Assembly: GCA_903929535.1 (NCBI GenBank)
Contig: CAIYVC010000075.1
Coordinates: forward strand, 1-34,553
Source of the DNA: an uncultured Caulobacteraceae bacterium
GTDB lineage: Bacteria > Pseudomonadota > Alphaproteobacteria > Caulobacterales > Caulobacteraceae
Length of the DNA: 34,553 nt
Direction: 5' to 3'
Part shown: positions 17,194 to 24,305 of the stretch, piece by piece
Layout: every line of letters starts with the position of its first letter
Numbering within the stretch: the stretch's first letter is position 1
The notes under the pieces: generated by a model
Told to the model about the DNA's origin: nothing
The model's input: the letters and a program-made list of their open reading frames with translations, nothing else
The model's database searches: none
Program-made: the position numbers and the translations under genes

Positions 17194-17396
17194 CTAGTTC
17201 TTCATGCATGGACCGGGGCGGAATGTAGCTTCCTTCACCCGGGCCGCACCGGCGTCATTGCCGTAAGGCGGATCGCCTAACTTTACGACATACAGACACT
17301 GATTTTGCCTAACGAAGGCCATAGCGCAGTAGTCCGAGCCAGCACCCGCGCATGACTCAATCTCGGGGAAGTGATCTTCCCCCGAATTAGTGGACG
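17194..17396 (-). pseudogene. 3' remnant of an unidentified gene
   Basis: An open frame of about 65 codons that abuts the end of the hydrolase gene in a different frame and has no plausible start of its own at the junction; the only ATG inside leaves 42 codons. The peptide (GSDYCAMAFVRQNQCLYVVK, then GDPPYGNDAGAARVKEATFR) reads like the cysteine-containing C-terminal end of a real protein. DNA here is AT-richer than the core. I interpret it as the tail of a gene whose 5' part was lost in a deletion that also clipped the hydrolase. The family is not recognised. Confidence 0.4.
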
Positions 17397-18127
17397 TCCC
17401 AGTGCGGAAAATGGCCGGAGTTTTCGAACCAATGGAGCTGAGCCTTGGGGAAGGCGGCCTGAGCACGATGGGCTTGGCGGGGCAGGAGCAGGCGATCCTG
17501 GCGGCCCCAGCCAATCGTCACACGCCCGGGCGTGATATCCATTCCGGCCTGCAAGGGGCCAGTCGCCAGCTCGTGCACGACGTCGTCAAACACCCGCGTG
17601 GCGGAGAAGGTCTTCATCTCCGTCAGGACCACATCCGGCGCGAGCGCCCAAGGCCTGTTGGACAGCTGGGCCAACAGCAGTGTCCGGGTGATCGCATGCC
17701 GTGACAGGAACGGCATCACGGGCTGGAGCCCTCGGACCAGCTTGATGGACGCTCCAATGGTGGTCTGGAAAAACCGCGTCTCCCAGCCTTGCCAGAACCC
17801 GCCTGGATCCAGCGCTACACAATTGCCTCCGACGCCGCGACGGGACAGCTCCAGCACCAAGCGGGCGCCCACGGAACTGCCGACCAAATCCACCGCGCCA
17901 AGCCCCTCACTTTGGATGAAGTCGGTAAGAGCGTCGGCGAAGGCGGAAATGCTTTGCCGTCCCGGCACTGGCGGCGAGCGCCCATGTCCGGGCATGTCGA
18001 TGAGGACCAATTCACGAGAGCGGCTAAGCGCCGGCGCGATCGTGTCCCACGACCGTATGCTTCCACCTAGGCCGTGGACCATGAGCAGGCGAGGTCCCTC
18101 GCCTATGCGTTCAGAATGCAAAACCAT
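17387..18127 (-). CDS. Alpha/beta hydrolase, apparently clipped at the C-terminus
   Basis: A 246-residue alpha/beta-hydrolase: oxyanion region MVHGLGGSIRSWD, nucleophile elbow VGSSVGA (Ser85), acid in GRQDRLLLP (Asp211) and catalytic His239 in SGHFPHW. The catalytic triad is therefore complete. The protein stops four residues after HFPHW, whereas relatives usually continue for 12-20 residues through a final helix. The last residues (DVH) may come from junction DNA. The substrate is unknown. It is probably still foldable, but may be a damaged gene. It is divergent from the gene at 18285. Confidence 0.8.
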   Translation of the reverse strand: MVLHSERIGEGPRLLMVHGLGGSIRSWDTIAPALSRSRELVLIDMPGHGRSPPVPGRQSISAFADALTDFIQSEGLGAVDLVGSSVGARLVLELSRRGVGGNCVALDPGGFWQGWETRFFQTTIGASIKLVRGLQPVMPFLSRHAITRTLLLAQLSNRPWALAPDVVLTEMKTFSATRVFDDVVHELATGPLQAGMDITPGRVTIGWGRQDRLLLPRQAHRAQAAFPKAQLHWFENSGHFPHWDVH

Positions 18128-18284
18128 ACCGACACAACGACGCCTTGATGCGGCGGTTCAATTCAAACGCGAGTACGCGCAAATGAGCTGGATTTTGGGA
18201 GGTGAAGTCCGCTTTCCACCCTTCGCCGCCATTCCCTTCGCGTCTTGATATCCAAAAAGACTCAGTTCATGATTTGTTCCAAAC

Positions 18285-18998
18285 ATGAGCATTGAAACCC
18301 CTCCCATTCCCGAACCGGCCCCAGACTCCGACTGGGCGCGCCCGCTCATCGAGCGGCAGCTTGCGCTGCTGGGCCGTCTGGCTGAGGCGGGACTGGAGAT
18401 CGCCCTGGCTGTCGAGCGCCAGGCAACCGGGCAGCAGGCCCAAGATGAAGCGCCTGTGGCCGCCGACGTGTCGCTCGCCTACGCCCGCGTCTCGCGCGCC
18501 GTGCGCCTGACCGTGGCGCTGCAGTCCAAGCGCATTGAGGCCCTTCAGGCCCTGGAGTCCGGCGCGGTCTCGGCGCGGGATGAAGCGCAGGACATCGCCC
18601 GTCGTCTCACCCCCGAATACGGCCGCAAGGCCCGCGTCGAGCGGATCGTCGAGCGCGTCATCAAGACCGAATACGAGAAGGCCGACGCCGAAGAGATCGA
18701 GGAAACCCTCGACCGCATGCTCATCGAGGCCGGCGAACGGCTGGACGACGAAGATCAGTACGGCGACGTGCTGGACCGGCCCCTGAGCGAACTGGTCGCC
18801 GACATCTGCCGCGACCTCGGCCTCAAGCCCGACTGGTCGGTCCTGTCCCAGGAGCCCTGGGCCGTGGCGGAACTCGAAAGCGGGGAGATAGGAGCGCCAC
18901 TGTCCAAGTTAGAGCCAGCTTTCCCCCTCGATGCCGCTCGACCACCACCCCAAATCCGCTCATCCCGGCGAATGCCGGGACCCAGATCATATGGCTGA
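18285..18998 (+). CDS. Helical hypothetical protein with a repeat-encoded C-terminal tail
   Basis: A 237-residue, charge-rich, mostly helical protein of unknown function (RPLIERQLALLGRLAEAGLE, IARRLTPEYGRKARVERIVE, EEIEETLDRMLIEAGERLDD). No signal peptide, membrane segment or catalytic motif is visible; the character suggests a cytoplasmic coiled or DNA-associated protein. The last 13 residues (RSSRRMPGPRSYG) are translated from palindromic repeat copy B, and the ~20 residues before that are low-complexity, so the native end was probably near GEIGAPL. The start has only a weak ribosome site. Confidence 0.75.
   Translation: MSIETPPIPEPAPDSDWARPLIERQLALLGRLAEAGLEIALAVERQATGQQAQDEAPVAADVSLAYARVSRAVRLTVALQSKRIEALQALESGAVSARDEAQDIARRLTPEYGRKARVERIVERVIKTEYEKADAEEIEETLDRMLIEAGERLDDEDQYGDVLDRPLSELVADICRDLGLKPDWSVLSQEPWAVAELESGEIGAPLSKLEPAFPLDAARPPPQIRSSRRMPGPRSYG
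18956..18991 (+). repeat. Palindromic repeat, copy B (36 bp, left arm)
   Basis: A 36-base unit with the core hairpin CCCGGC-GAAT-GCCGGG, head CCGCTCAT and tail ACCCAGATCATA. It is an exact inverted match to copy C (19316-19351). It overlaps the 3' end of the upstream gene and ends 15 bases before the GIY-YIG start codon. Confidence 0.95.
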
Positions 18999-19006
18999 AC
19001 CGCCAA

Positions 19007-19354
19007 GTGAGTTTCTACGTCTACACCGTCGCCAGTGGCCGCAACGGTACGATCTACGTCGGGTCGACCGACAATCTTTCGCGCCGCGTCTGGCAGCATA
19101 AGACCAAGGCCTGTTCAGGCTTCTCCAAAACCCATGGCTACGACCAGCTCGTCTGGTTCGAAAGCTTGTCGTCTCGCCAAAACGCCTTCAGCCGCGAGCG
19201 CCGCATCAAGGAATGGCGGCGCAGCTGGAAGCTGTTGCTGATCGAGGAGGAGAACCCCAGCTGGCGCGATCTTTATGAGGAGTTGAACGGAGCCCCCGAC
19301 CCAGACGGCCCGCTTTATGATCTGGGTCCCGGCATTCGCCGGGATGAGCGGTAG
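19007..19354 (+). CDS. Small GIY-YIG nuclease family protein
   Basis: A 115-residue single-domain protein of the GIY-YIG superfamily (UPF0213/YhbQ-like; often mislabelled excinuclease subunit C). The GIY-YIG halves are FYVYTVAS and GTIYVGSTDNLSRR, with the catalytic Arg in SRRVWQHK. The metal-binding Glu is in the helix FSRERRIKEWRRSW, and EEENPSWRDLYEEL is the usual end of the family. A further ~25 residues follow, the last 12 (YDLGPGIRRDER) encoded by repeat copy C. The start is GTG with little ribosome-site match. No DNA-binding add-on domain is present. Confidence 0.9.
   Translation: MSFYVYTVASGRNGTIYVGSTDNLSRRVWQHKTKACSGFSKTHGYDQLVWFESLSSRQNAFSRERRIKEWRRSWKLLLIEEENPSWRDLYEELNGAPDPDGPLYDLGPGIRRDER
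19316..19351 (-). repeat. Palindromic repeat, copy C (36 bp, right arm)
   Basis: Exact reverse complement of copy B. It forms the last 12 codons of the GIY-YIG gene, whose stop lies at 19352-19354. The core is again a CCCGGC/GCCGGG hairpin with a four-base loop. Confidence 0.95.
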
Positions 19355-19390
19355 GTGGGGGCCCTGAAAGAGCCGGACGCATCCTCCAGG

Positions 19391-20035
19391 CTATTTCCGA
19401 TTGCAGAAGCTCAGGAACCGGTCCTGCAGCGCCTGGTCCGTCTTGAACACGCCCGTGAACTGAGTGGTCAGGGTCGAGACGTGACGGTGGTGCACGCCGC
19501 GCGTGGTCATGCACTGGTGCTCGGCGTCGATCAGGATGGCCACGCCCGCCGGCTTCAGGTGCTCGGTGATGGTGTTGGCGATCTGCTGGGTCAGGGTTTC
19601 CTGGGTCTGCAGACGGCGGGAGAAGATCTCCACCACCCGCGCCAGCTTGCTGATGCCGACAACCTTGTTGGTCGGGACATAGGCGACATAGGCCTTGCCC
19701 AGGAAGGGAGCCATGTGGTGCTCGCAGTGGCTCTCCACCTCGATGTCACGCAGCATGACCACGTCGTCGTAGCCCTGCACGTCCTCGAACACGCGAGACA
19801 GTTCCTTTTCCGGGTCGGCGTCATAGCCGTCGAACCATTCGCCGTAGGCGTCCACCACACGGCGCGGCGTATCCAGCAGGCCCTCGCGGTCGGGATTGTC
19901 GCCGGTCCAGGCGATCAGGGTGCGCACGGCTTCCAGCGCCTGTTCGCGGCTCGGCCGGTCGGCGACCGGCAGGGTGCGGGGCTGGGGAAGGTCGCGGGCG
20001 TCGACCAGTTTGCGCTTGTTGACGATGGCGTCCAT
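19391..20035 (-). CDS. folE: GTP cyclohydrolase I
   Basis: Opens and rearranges GTP to 7,8-dihydroneopterin triphosphate, the first step of folate (pterin) synthesis. The zinc site is visible as Cys and His in [11 protein letters not shown] and the later Cys in [30 protein letters not shown] and the C-terminus FLSFCNRK fit the family. The ATG at 20035 gives 214 residues, preceded by GAGGTT; longer in-frame starts are not conserved. Together with folP this places two folate genes in the window. A hairpin lies in its leader, and cysS diverges from it. Confidence 0.96.
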   Translation of the reverse strand: MDAIVNKRKLVDARDLPQPRTLPVADRPSREQALEAVRTLIAWTGDNPDREGLLDTPRRVVDAYGEWFDGYDADPEKELSRVFEDVQGYDDVVMLRDIEVESHCEHHMAPFLGKAYVAYVPTNKVVGISKLARVVEIFSRRLQTQETLTQQIANTITEHLKPAGVAILIDAEHQCMTTRGVHHRHVSTLTTQFTGVFKTDQALQDRFLSFCNRK

Positions 20036-20064
20036 GGCGGGTTCAACCTCGGGGCTGAGTTGCG

Positions 20065-20082
20065 CCAGGGCGATGGCCCTGG
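20065..20082 (-). promoter_or_regulatory. Hairpin in the folE leader
   Basis: CCAGGGC and GCCCTGG form a perfect 7-bp stem around GATG, 30 bases upstream of the folE ATG. It could affect folE message stability or translation; no known motif is recognised. Confidence 0.3.
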
Positions 20083-20143
20083 AATGACGCGTGCCACCCC
20101 TTCCACACCTTCGCGGCGGATCATCGCCGGGCGCCGGGCGCCA

Positions 20144-20165
20144 AAACCACACCGATGCGTGGTTT
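20144..20165. promoter_or_regulatory. Inverted repeat between folE and cysS
   Basis: AAACCAC and GTGGTTT are perfect 7-bp arms separated by 8 bases, in the 194-base gap between two divergent genes. The spacing suits a dimeric repressor or activator site, or an RNA hairpin in the cysS leader. The binding protein is unknown. Confidence 0.35.
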
Positions 20166-20229
20166 CCCGAAGGACACATGGGTATATGGGGCAACCGCGA
20201 GCCTGCGCAATAACCTGACAAGCTTAAGT

Positions 20230-21648
20230 ATGACCCTGTATCTGCATGACACCCTCGCCCGCGAGAAGCGCGCCTTCGTCCCAGCCCATGCGGACCGGGT
20301 GACGCTCTATGTCTGCGGGCCGACGGTCTACAACTACGCCCACATCGGCAATGCGCGCCCGGTGGTCGTGTTCGACGTGCTCTACCGGCTGCTGAAGCGT
20401 CTCTATCCCGAGCGCCGGGTGACCTATGCGCGCAACATCACCGACGTGGACGACAAGATAAACGCCGCGGCCATCGCCCAGGGCGTCGACATCTCCGCCA
20501 TCACCGACAAATTCACCGCCATCTACGAAGCCGACATGGCGTCGCTGGGCGCCCTGACGCCCGATCAGCAGCCGCGCGCCACCGCCCACATCGGCGAGAT
20601 GACCGTGCTGATCGAGGACATGATCGCGCGCGGCCTGGCCTATGAGAGCGCGGGCGAGGTGCTGTTCGATGTCGGCGCCTATGACGCCGGATCGGGGCGC
20701 TATTCCAAGCTGTCGGGCCGTTCGCTCGACGACATGATCGCCGGCGCCCGCGTCGAGGTGGCCGAGAACAAGCGCCATCCGGCCGACTTCGTGCTGTGGA
20801 AGCCGTCCAAGCCCGGCGAGCCGGAATGGACCGGGCCCCAGGGCCTCAAGGGGCGCCCCGGCTGGCATATCGAATGCTCGGCGATGGCGGAAAAGGCGCT
20901 CGGCCTGCCGATCGACATCCACGGCGGCGGCCACGACCTGATCTTCCCCCACCACACCAACGAGATCGCCCAGTCCTGCGCCGCTCATGACTCCGGCGAG
21001 CCCGGGGACTATGCCCGCTACTGGATGCACAACGGCTTCCTCGACTTCTCCGGCGAGAAGATGAGCAAGAGCCTGGGCAATGTGGTGCTGGTCCACGACC
21101 TGGTGCAGCAGTACCCGGGCGAGGCCATCCGCTGGGCGCTGCTGAGCGGTCACTACCGCGCGCCCCTGGACTGGAACGGCGATCTGATCGCCCAGAGCCG
21201 CAAGGCGCTGGACCGGCTCTACGGCGCACTGCTGCGCAACGCCGACATCACCTTCGACCCGGACGCCGCGCCGCCCGAGGCCTTCCTGGAAGCCGTCTCG
21301 GACGATCTCAACACCCCGCGCGCCACCGCCGAACTGTTCGCCCTGGCCAAGGAGTTGGAGAGTGCGGAAGGCATCGGCGCCAAGCACGAGGCCAAGTCAG
21401 CCCTGCTGGCCGCTGGGCGGCTGCTGGGCTTCCTGCAGGCCGAGCCGGACGCCTGGTTCGAGGGCGGGGCCGACACCGAGCTCAAGGCCAAGGTCGAGGG
21501 CCTGCTGGCCGCGCGCATCGAGGCGCGCAAGGCCAAGGACTGGGCCACGGCGGACCATATCCGCGACGAACTGACCGCGCTCAACATCGTTGTCATGGAC
21601 GGGCCGACCGGCGCGACATGGCGCCTTGGCGTCTCCGAACCTACCTAG
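20230..21648 (+). CDS. cysS: Cysteinyl-tRNA synthetase
   Basis: Class I aminoacyl-tRNA synthetase charging tRNA-Cys. The HIGH-type motif is in [11 protein letters not shown], preceded by the zinc-binding Cys in [10 protein letters not shown]. The other zinc and active-site parts are WHIECSAMA and [19 protein letters not shown], and the KMSKS loop is [10 protein letters not shown]. Length is 472 residues. The ATG at 20230 is chosen because MTLYLHDT is the family start; the ribosome site before it is weak (AAGCTTAAGT). The SRPBCC gene follows after 8 bases. Confidence 0.96.
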   Translation: MTLYLHDTLAREKRAFVPAHADRVTLYVCGPTVYNYAHIGNARPVVVFDVLYRLLKRLYPERRVTYARNITDVDDKINAAAIAQGVDISAITDKFTAIYEADMASLGALTPDQQPRATAHIGEMTVLIEDMIARGLAYESAGEVLFDVGAYDAGSGRYSKLSGRSLDDMIAGARVEVAENKRHPADFVLWKPSKPGEPEWTGPQGLKGRPGWHIECSAMAEKALGLPIDIHGGGHDLIFPHHTNEIAQSCAAHDSGEPGDYARYWMHNGFLDFSGEKMSKSLGNVVLVHDLVQQYPGEAIRWALLSGHYRAPLDWNGDLIAQSRKALDRLYGALLRNADITFDPDAAPPEAFLEAVSDDLNTPRATAELFALAKELESAEGIGAKHEAKSALLAAGRLLGFLQAEPDAWFEGGADTELKAKVEGLLAARIEARKAKDWATADHIRDELTALNIVVMDGPTGATWRLGVSEPT

Positions 21649-21656
21649 AGCCTGAC

Positions 21657-22130
21657 ATGATCAAGATCGAACACCGCAGGGGCGTGCCCAGCGACTCCAA
21701 GGCCATCTGGGACGTGCTGTCCGACCTCGGCCGCTGGCATGAGTGGAGCACCGTCTATCCGGAGGTCCACGGCCTGCTGCGCATCGCCCAGAAGCTGACC
21801 ATCAAGGAAGTCTTCCCGGGCGCCGAGCCGACCACCATCACCCCCACCGTGATGGACTGGGTGCCCAACGAGCAGATCATCTGGACCATTTCGGCCAACG
21901 CCGGGCTGGTGAAGCGCATCCGCTATATCGAGATCGAACGGTTGGGCGAGGAAGACACCAACTGCATCCTGTCCAACGGCGAGATCTGGGACGGGCTGAT
22001 CGGGTCCGGTATCGGCAAGCGCCGGCGCCGGCAGCTGCAGAAGGGCTTCGAGCAGTTCAACGAGGACGTCGTGGCGCGCCTGGAGAAGGTCAAGGCCGGG
22101 ACCGCCATCGCCGAGGGGGATCGGGGCTAG
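21657..22130 (+). CDS. SRPBCC family protein (polyketide-cyclase-like)
   Basis: A 157-residue START-like domain protein (VPSDSKAIWDVLSDLGRWHEW, a typical first helix; then LTIKEVFPGAEPTTITPTV; the C-terminal helix RRRRQLQKGFEQFNEDVVARL). Members bind hydrophobic ligands; the ligand here is not known. It begins 8 bases after the cysS stop and ends 2 bases before the GTG of the Fe-S scaffold gene, so the three are probably co-transcribed. It is not closely similar to the SRPBCC protein at 2776-3327. Confidence 0.88.
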   Translation: MIKIEHRRGVPSDSKAIWDVLSDLGRWHEWSTVYPEVHGLLRIAQKLTIKEVFPGAEPTTITPTVMDWVPNEQIIWTISANAGLVKRIRYIEIERLGEEDTNCILSNGEIWDGLIGSGIGKRRRRQLQKGFEQFNEDVVARLEKVKAGTAIAEGDRG

Positions 22131-22132
22131 CG

Positions 22133-22555
22133 GTGATCGACGACCTCTACAGCGCCAAGGTCCTGACCCTGGCCGCCAACATGCCGAGGGCAGGGCGGCT
22201 GACGGCGCCGCAAGGGACGTCGGAGAAGGTCTCCAAGCTCTGCGGCAGCCGCGTCGTGGTCGATCTGGTGCTGCAGGACAGCCGCGTGGCCGACTTCGCC
22301 CAGGACGTGAAGGCCTGCGCGCTGGGCCAGGCCTCCGCCGCCGTGCTCGGCGCCAATGTCATCGGCGCGAGCATCCCCGAACTTGAATCCGCCCGCGACG
22401 CCCTCAAAGCCATGCTCAAGGACGGCGGCGCCCCGCCGCAAGGCCGCTTTTCCGACCTCCGCGTGCTGGAAGTCGTGCGCGACTATCCCGCCCGCCACGC
22501 CTCGACCATGCTGGCCTTCGAGGCGGTGGTGGAGGCCGCGCACCGGGCCTCCTAG
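22133..22555 (+). CDS. NifU/IscU-type iron-sulfur cluster scaffold protein
   Basis: A 140-residue scaffold protein starting at GTG 22133. Cys37 (KLCGSRV) and Cys62 (VKACALGQAS) match two of the three cluster-binding cysteines of IscU/NifU; the third position is Ser124 in PARHASTMLAFEAV. This variant appears to be the usual alphaproteobacterial form found near folE/hisI rather than a damaged gene. It may deliver or bind Fe-S clusters in an unconventional way. Its stop overlaps that of the convergent VOC gene through CTAG. Confidence 0.88.
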   Translation: MIDDLYSAKVLTLAANMPRAGRLTAPQGTSEKVSKLCGSRVVVDLVLQDSRVADFAQDVKACALGQASAAVLGANVIGASIPELESARDALKAMLKDGGAPPQGRFSDLRVLEVVRDYPARHASTMLAFEAVVEAAHRAS

Positions 22556-22962
22556 GCGGGCATCCCGAAGTCGCCGGTGTGTTGGATCAGATCCCAACGG
22601 TTGCCGTAGAGGTCCTCGAATACCGCGACGGTCCCGTAGTCCTCCACCCGAGGCGGCTCCACGAAGCGGACGCCCCGCTCCAAGTAAGCGTTGTAGTCCC
22701 GCTCGAAGTCGTCGGTGTCCAGGAACAGGAAGACCCGCCCGCCCGTCTGATTGCCCACCGCCTGCGACTGGCGCTCGTTCTCGGGCTTGGCCAGCAGAAT
22801 GCAGCCCCTGCCGCCCCCGGCGGGCGCCAGCACCACCCACCGCTTGGTCGGCGACAGGACGTTGTCCAGCCGCACCTCGAAGCCGAGCTTGCCTGTGTAG
22901 AAGGCGATGGCCTCGTCGTAGTCGTGGACCAGGACGGCGGTCAGGAACAGCTGCTGAGTCAT
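22552..22962 (-). CDS. VOC family protein (glyoxalase-like)
   Basis: A 136-residue single VOC domain. Features are the N-terminal FLTAVLVHDYDEAIAFYTGKLGFEV and the C-terminal metal-ligand strand VAVFEDLYGNRWDLIQ. The middle part (GCILLAKPENERQ, then GGRVFLFLDTDDFERDYNAY) is typical of uncharacterised glyoxalase-like enzymes. The substrate is unknown. It overlaps the 3' end of the scaffold gene by four bases and diverges from the cytochrome gene. Confidence 0.9.
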   Translation of the reverse strand: MTQQLFLTAVLVHDYDEAIAFYTGKLGFEVRLDNVLSPTKRWVVLAPAGGGRGCILLAKPENERQSQAVGNQTGGRVFLFLDTDDFERDYNAYLERGVRFVEPPRVEDYGTVAVFEDLYGNRWDLIQHTGDFGMPA

Positions 22963-23051
22963 CCGGTGAGGCTAACGCCATCCCTTCACAAAGCGAATTG
23001 ACCGACGCAGAGCGGGGCCGAATACTCGCCTCAACAATAGGGGAGGGGCGA

Positions 23052-24041
23052 ATGAAGGCTTTCGTGCTGGGCGCATCCATCTTGGCCTTGGCCATACCGC
23101 TGAGCGTCGCCGCTCAGGACAAGGCGCCGGAGCCGCCTCTGTGGGCCTTCCCGGTCACCCAGCCCGTCGGGCCGCCCAGCAAGGTGGTCGACCAGAAGCT
23201 TCCAGGCTCCAGCGTCAAGCTCAGCGAAGAGGCGCTGAAGGACCGCACCACGGCGGTCGACTGGTTCCCCAAGGCGCATCCGGCCATGCCCCCCGCGGTC
23301 AAGGGCGGGCGCAGCGACGTGTTTGCCTGCGGCTACTGCCACCTGCCCAACGGCAACGGACGAGCCGAGAACGCCGACCTGGCGGGCATGCCACTTGCCT
23401 ACCTGACCCAGCAGCTGGCCGACTTCCGCTCCGGCGCGCGGACCCTGATGGATTCCCACTTCGGTCCCGCCGGCAACATGATCATCACCGCCGGCCAGAC
23501 CTCCGAAGCGGACGGCGTGGAGGCGTTCAAGTACTTCTCCAAACTGCCCTACGTCTCGCATGTGAAGGTGGTCGAGACGGCCGACGTGCCCAAGACGACG
23601 CCCAACGGCTTCCTCTATGAGTTCAACAAGGGCGGTCAGCGCGAGCCCCTGGGCCAGCGCATCATCGAAGGCCCCGATGACTTCGAGCGCTTCGAGATGC
23701 GTGATCCGCGCATGACCTTCACCGCCTATGTGCCGGTGGGCGCTATCGCTCGCGGCAAGGCCCTGGCCAAGGGCGACGGGTCGGCCCGCCCGGCCTGCGA
23801 GGGCTGCCACGGCGTGGGTCTCAGGGGCGGCATTGTCGGGCCGCCGATCGCCGGACGCTTCCCGACGGGCGCCTTCCGCCAGTTCTACGCCTTCAAGATC
23901 GGCTCGCGGAACGGCCCCGGCGCGGCCTTCATGAAGCCGATCGTGGCCAACCTGTCGGAGCGTGACATGATCGACCTGGCGGCCTACGTCGGCTCGCTGC
24001 CGTCGTCCGCTCAGAAGGCTAAGCCGTCTCGACCCAATTGA
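23052..24041 (+). CDS. Di-haem cytochrome c family protein
   Basis: A 329-residue exported protein: signal peptide residues 1-21 (MKAFVLGASILALAIPLSVAA). It has two covalent haem sites, CGYCH (93-97) and CEGCH (249-253), each in a class-I cytochrome c setting (LPNGNGRAENADLAGMPLAYL; GVGLRGGIVGPPIAGRFP). Candidate sixth haem ligands are Met113 and the Met in AAFMKP. It is probably a periplasmic electron carrier; no partner oxidase is adjacent. The ATG at 23052 follows GGGGAGGGG. The open frame continues far upstream, but that part lies antisense to the VOC gene and is not coding. Confidence 0.92.
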   Translation: MKAFVLGASILALAIPLSVAAQDKAPEPPLWAFPVTQPVGPPSKVVDQKLPGSSVKLSEEALKDRTTAVDWFPKAHPAMPPAVKGGRSDVFACGYCHLPNGNGRAENADLAGMPLAYLTQQLADFRSGARTLMDSHFGPAGNMIITAGQTSEADGVEAFKYFSKLPYVSHVKVVETADVPKTTPNGFLYEFNKGGQREPLGQRIIEGPDDFERFEMRDPRMTFTAYVPVGAIARGKALAKGDGSARPACEGCHGVGLRGGIVGPPIAGRFPTGAFRQFYAFKIGSRNGPGAAFMKPIVANLSERDMIDLAAYVGSLPSSAQKAKPSRPN

Positions 24042-24303
24042 ACTGCAGCTCCTCGCGGAAGGCGAAGCGTTTGACGTGCTCCGCCACCACGTCTTCCATC
24101 CGGGCCAACTGATCGTCCGGAGCGTCGAGCCGAAGGCCGAGGCCCTCGGCGTCCGCGTCCAGGATCAGCACGCCGACGGACAGTTCGATCCGGCCGTTCT
24201 GCGGCGTGAACTCCACCGGGAACTTGTGGCTCCAGTGCTGGCACAGCTGCTGCAGGTAGCGGCTGGCGTGGGTCGTGGGGACCCTGACCGAGGCGGCACC
24301 CAT
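24019..24303 (-). CDS. DUF2218 domain protein
   Basis: A 94-residue protein of the DUF2218 family (THASRYLQQLCQHWSHKFPV, RIELSVGVLILDADAEGLGL, VAEHVKRFAFREELQFNWVE). In many proteobacteria this family is encoded beside siderophore-interacting ferric reductases and His-rich PadR regulators, which suggests metal homeostasis; that link is from gene context, not biochemistry. It begins 2 bases after the padR stop and is clearly co-transcribed with it. Its 3' end overlaps the end of the cytochrome gene by 23 bases. Confidence 0.9.
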   Translation of the reverse strand: MGAASVRVPTTHASRYLQQLCQHWSHKFPVEFTPQNGRIELSVGVLILDADAEGLGLRLDAPDDQLARMEDVVAEHVKRFAFREELQFNWVETA

Positions 24304-24305
24304 GC

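Larger units (their letters stand above)
18956..19351 (+). mobile_element. Candidate GIY-YIG/palindrome module (396 bp)
   Basis: Two perfect 36-bp inverted arms (18956-18991 and 19316-19351), each itself a hairpin, enclose 324 bases that hold nearly the whole GIY-YIG gene. The arrangement looks like a compact mobile or formerly mobile unit: a nuclease gene framed by the palindrome it may recognise. No target-site duplication is evident by eye and no transposase is present. Mobility is inferred from structure and the third repeat copy at 16643. Confidence 0.5.

Noticed and set aside
17397-17514. The whole 106-codon minus-strand frame as a complete gene
   Set aside because: Its first ~40 codons are inside the hydrolase gene in another frame. 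Only the part downstream of about 17396 can be a remnant.
16532-19390. Insertion sequence or prophage in the accessory region
   Set aside because: No transposase, integrase, phage gene or long terminal repeat is present; only the 36-bp palindromes and the GIY-YIG gene support mobility.
22356-23051. Upstream extension of the cytochrome c frame
   Set aside because: The extension is antisense to the VOC gene, Arg/Pro-rich and unlike any protein. The real start is ATG 23052 with a strong ribosome site and signal peptide.
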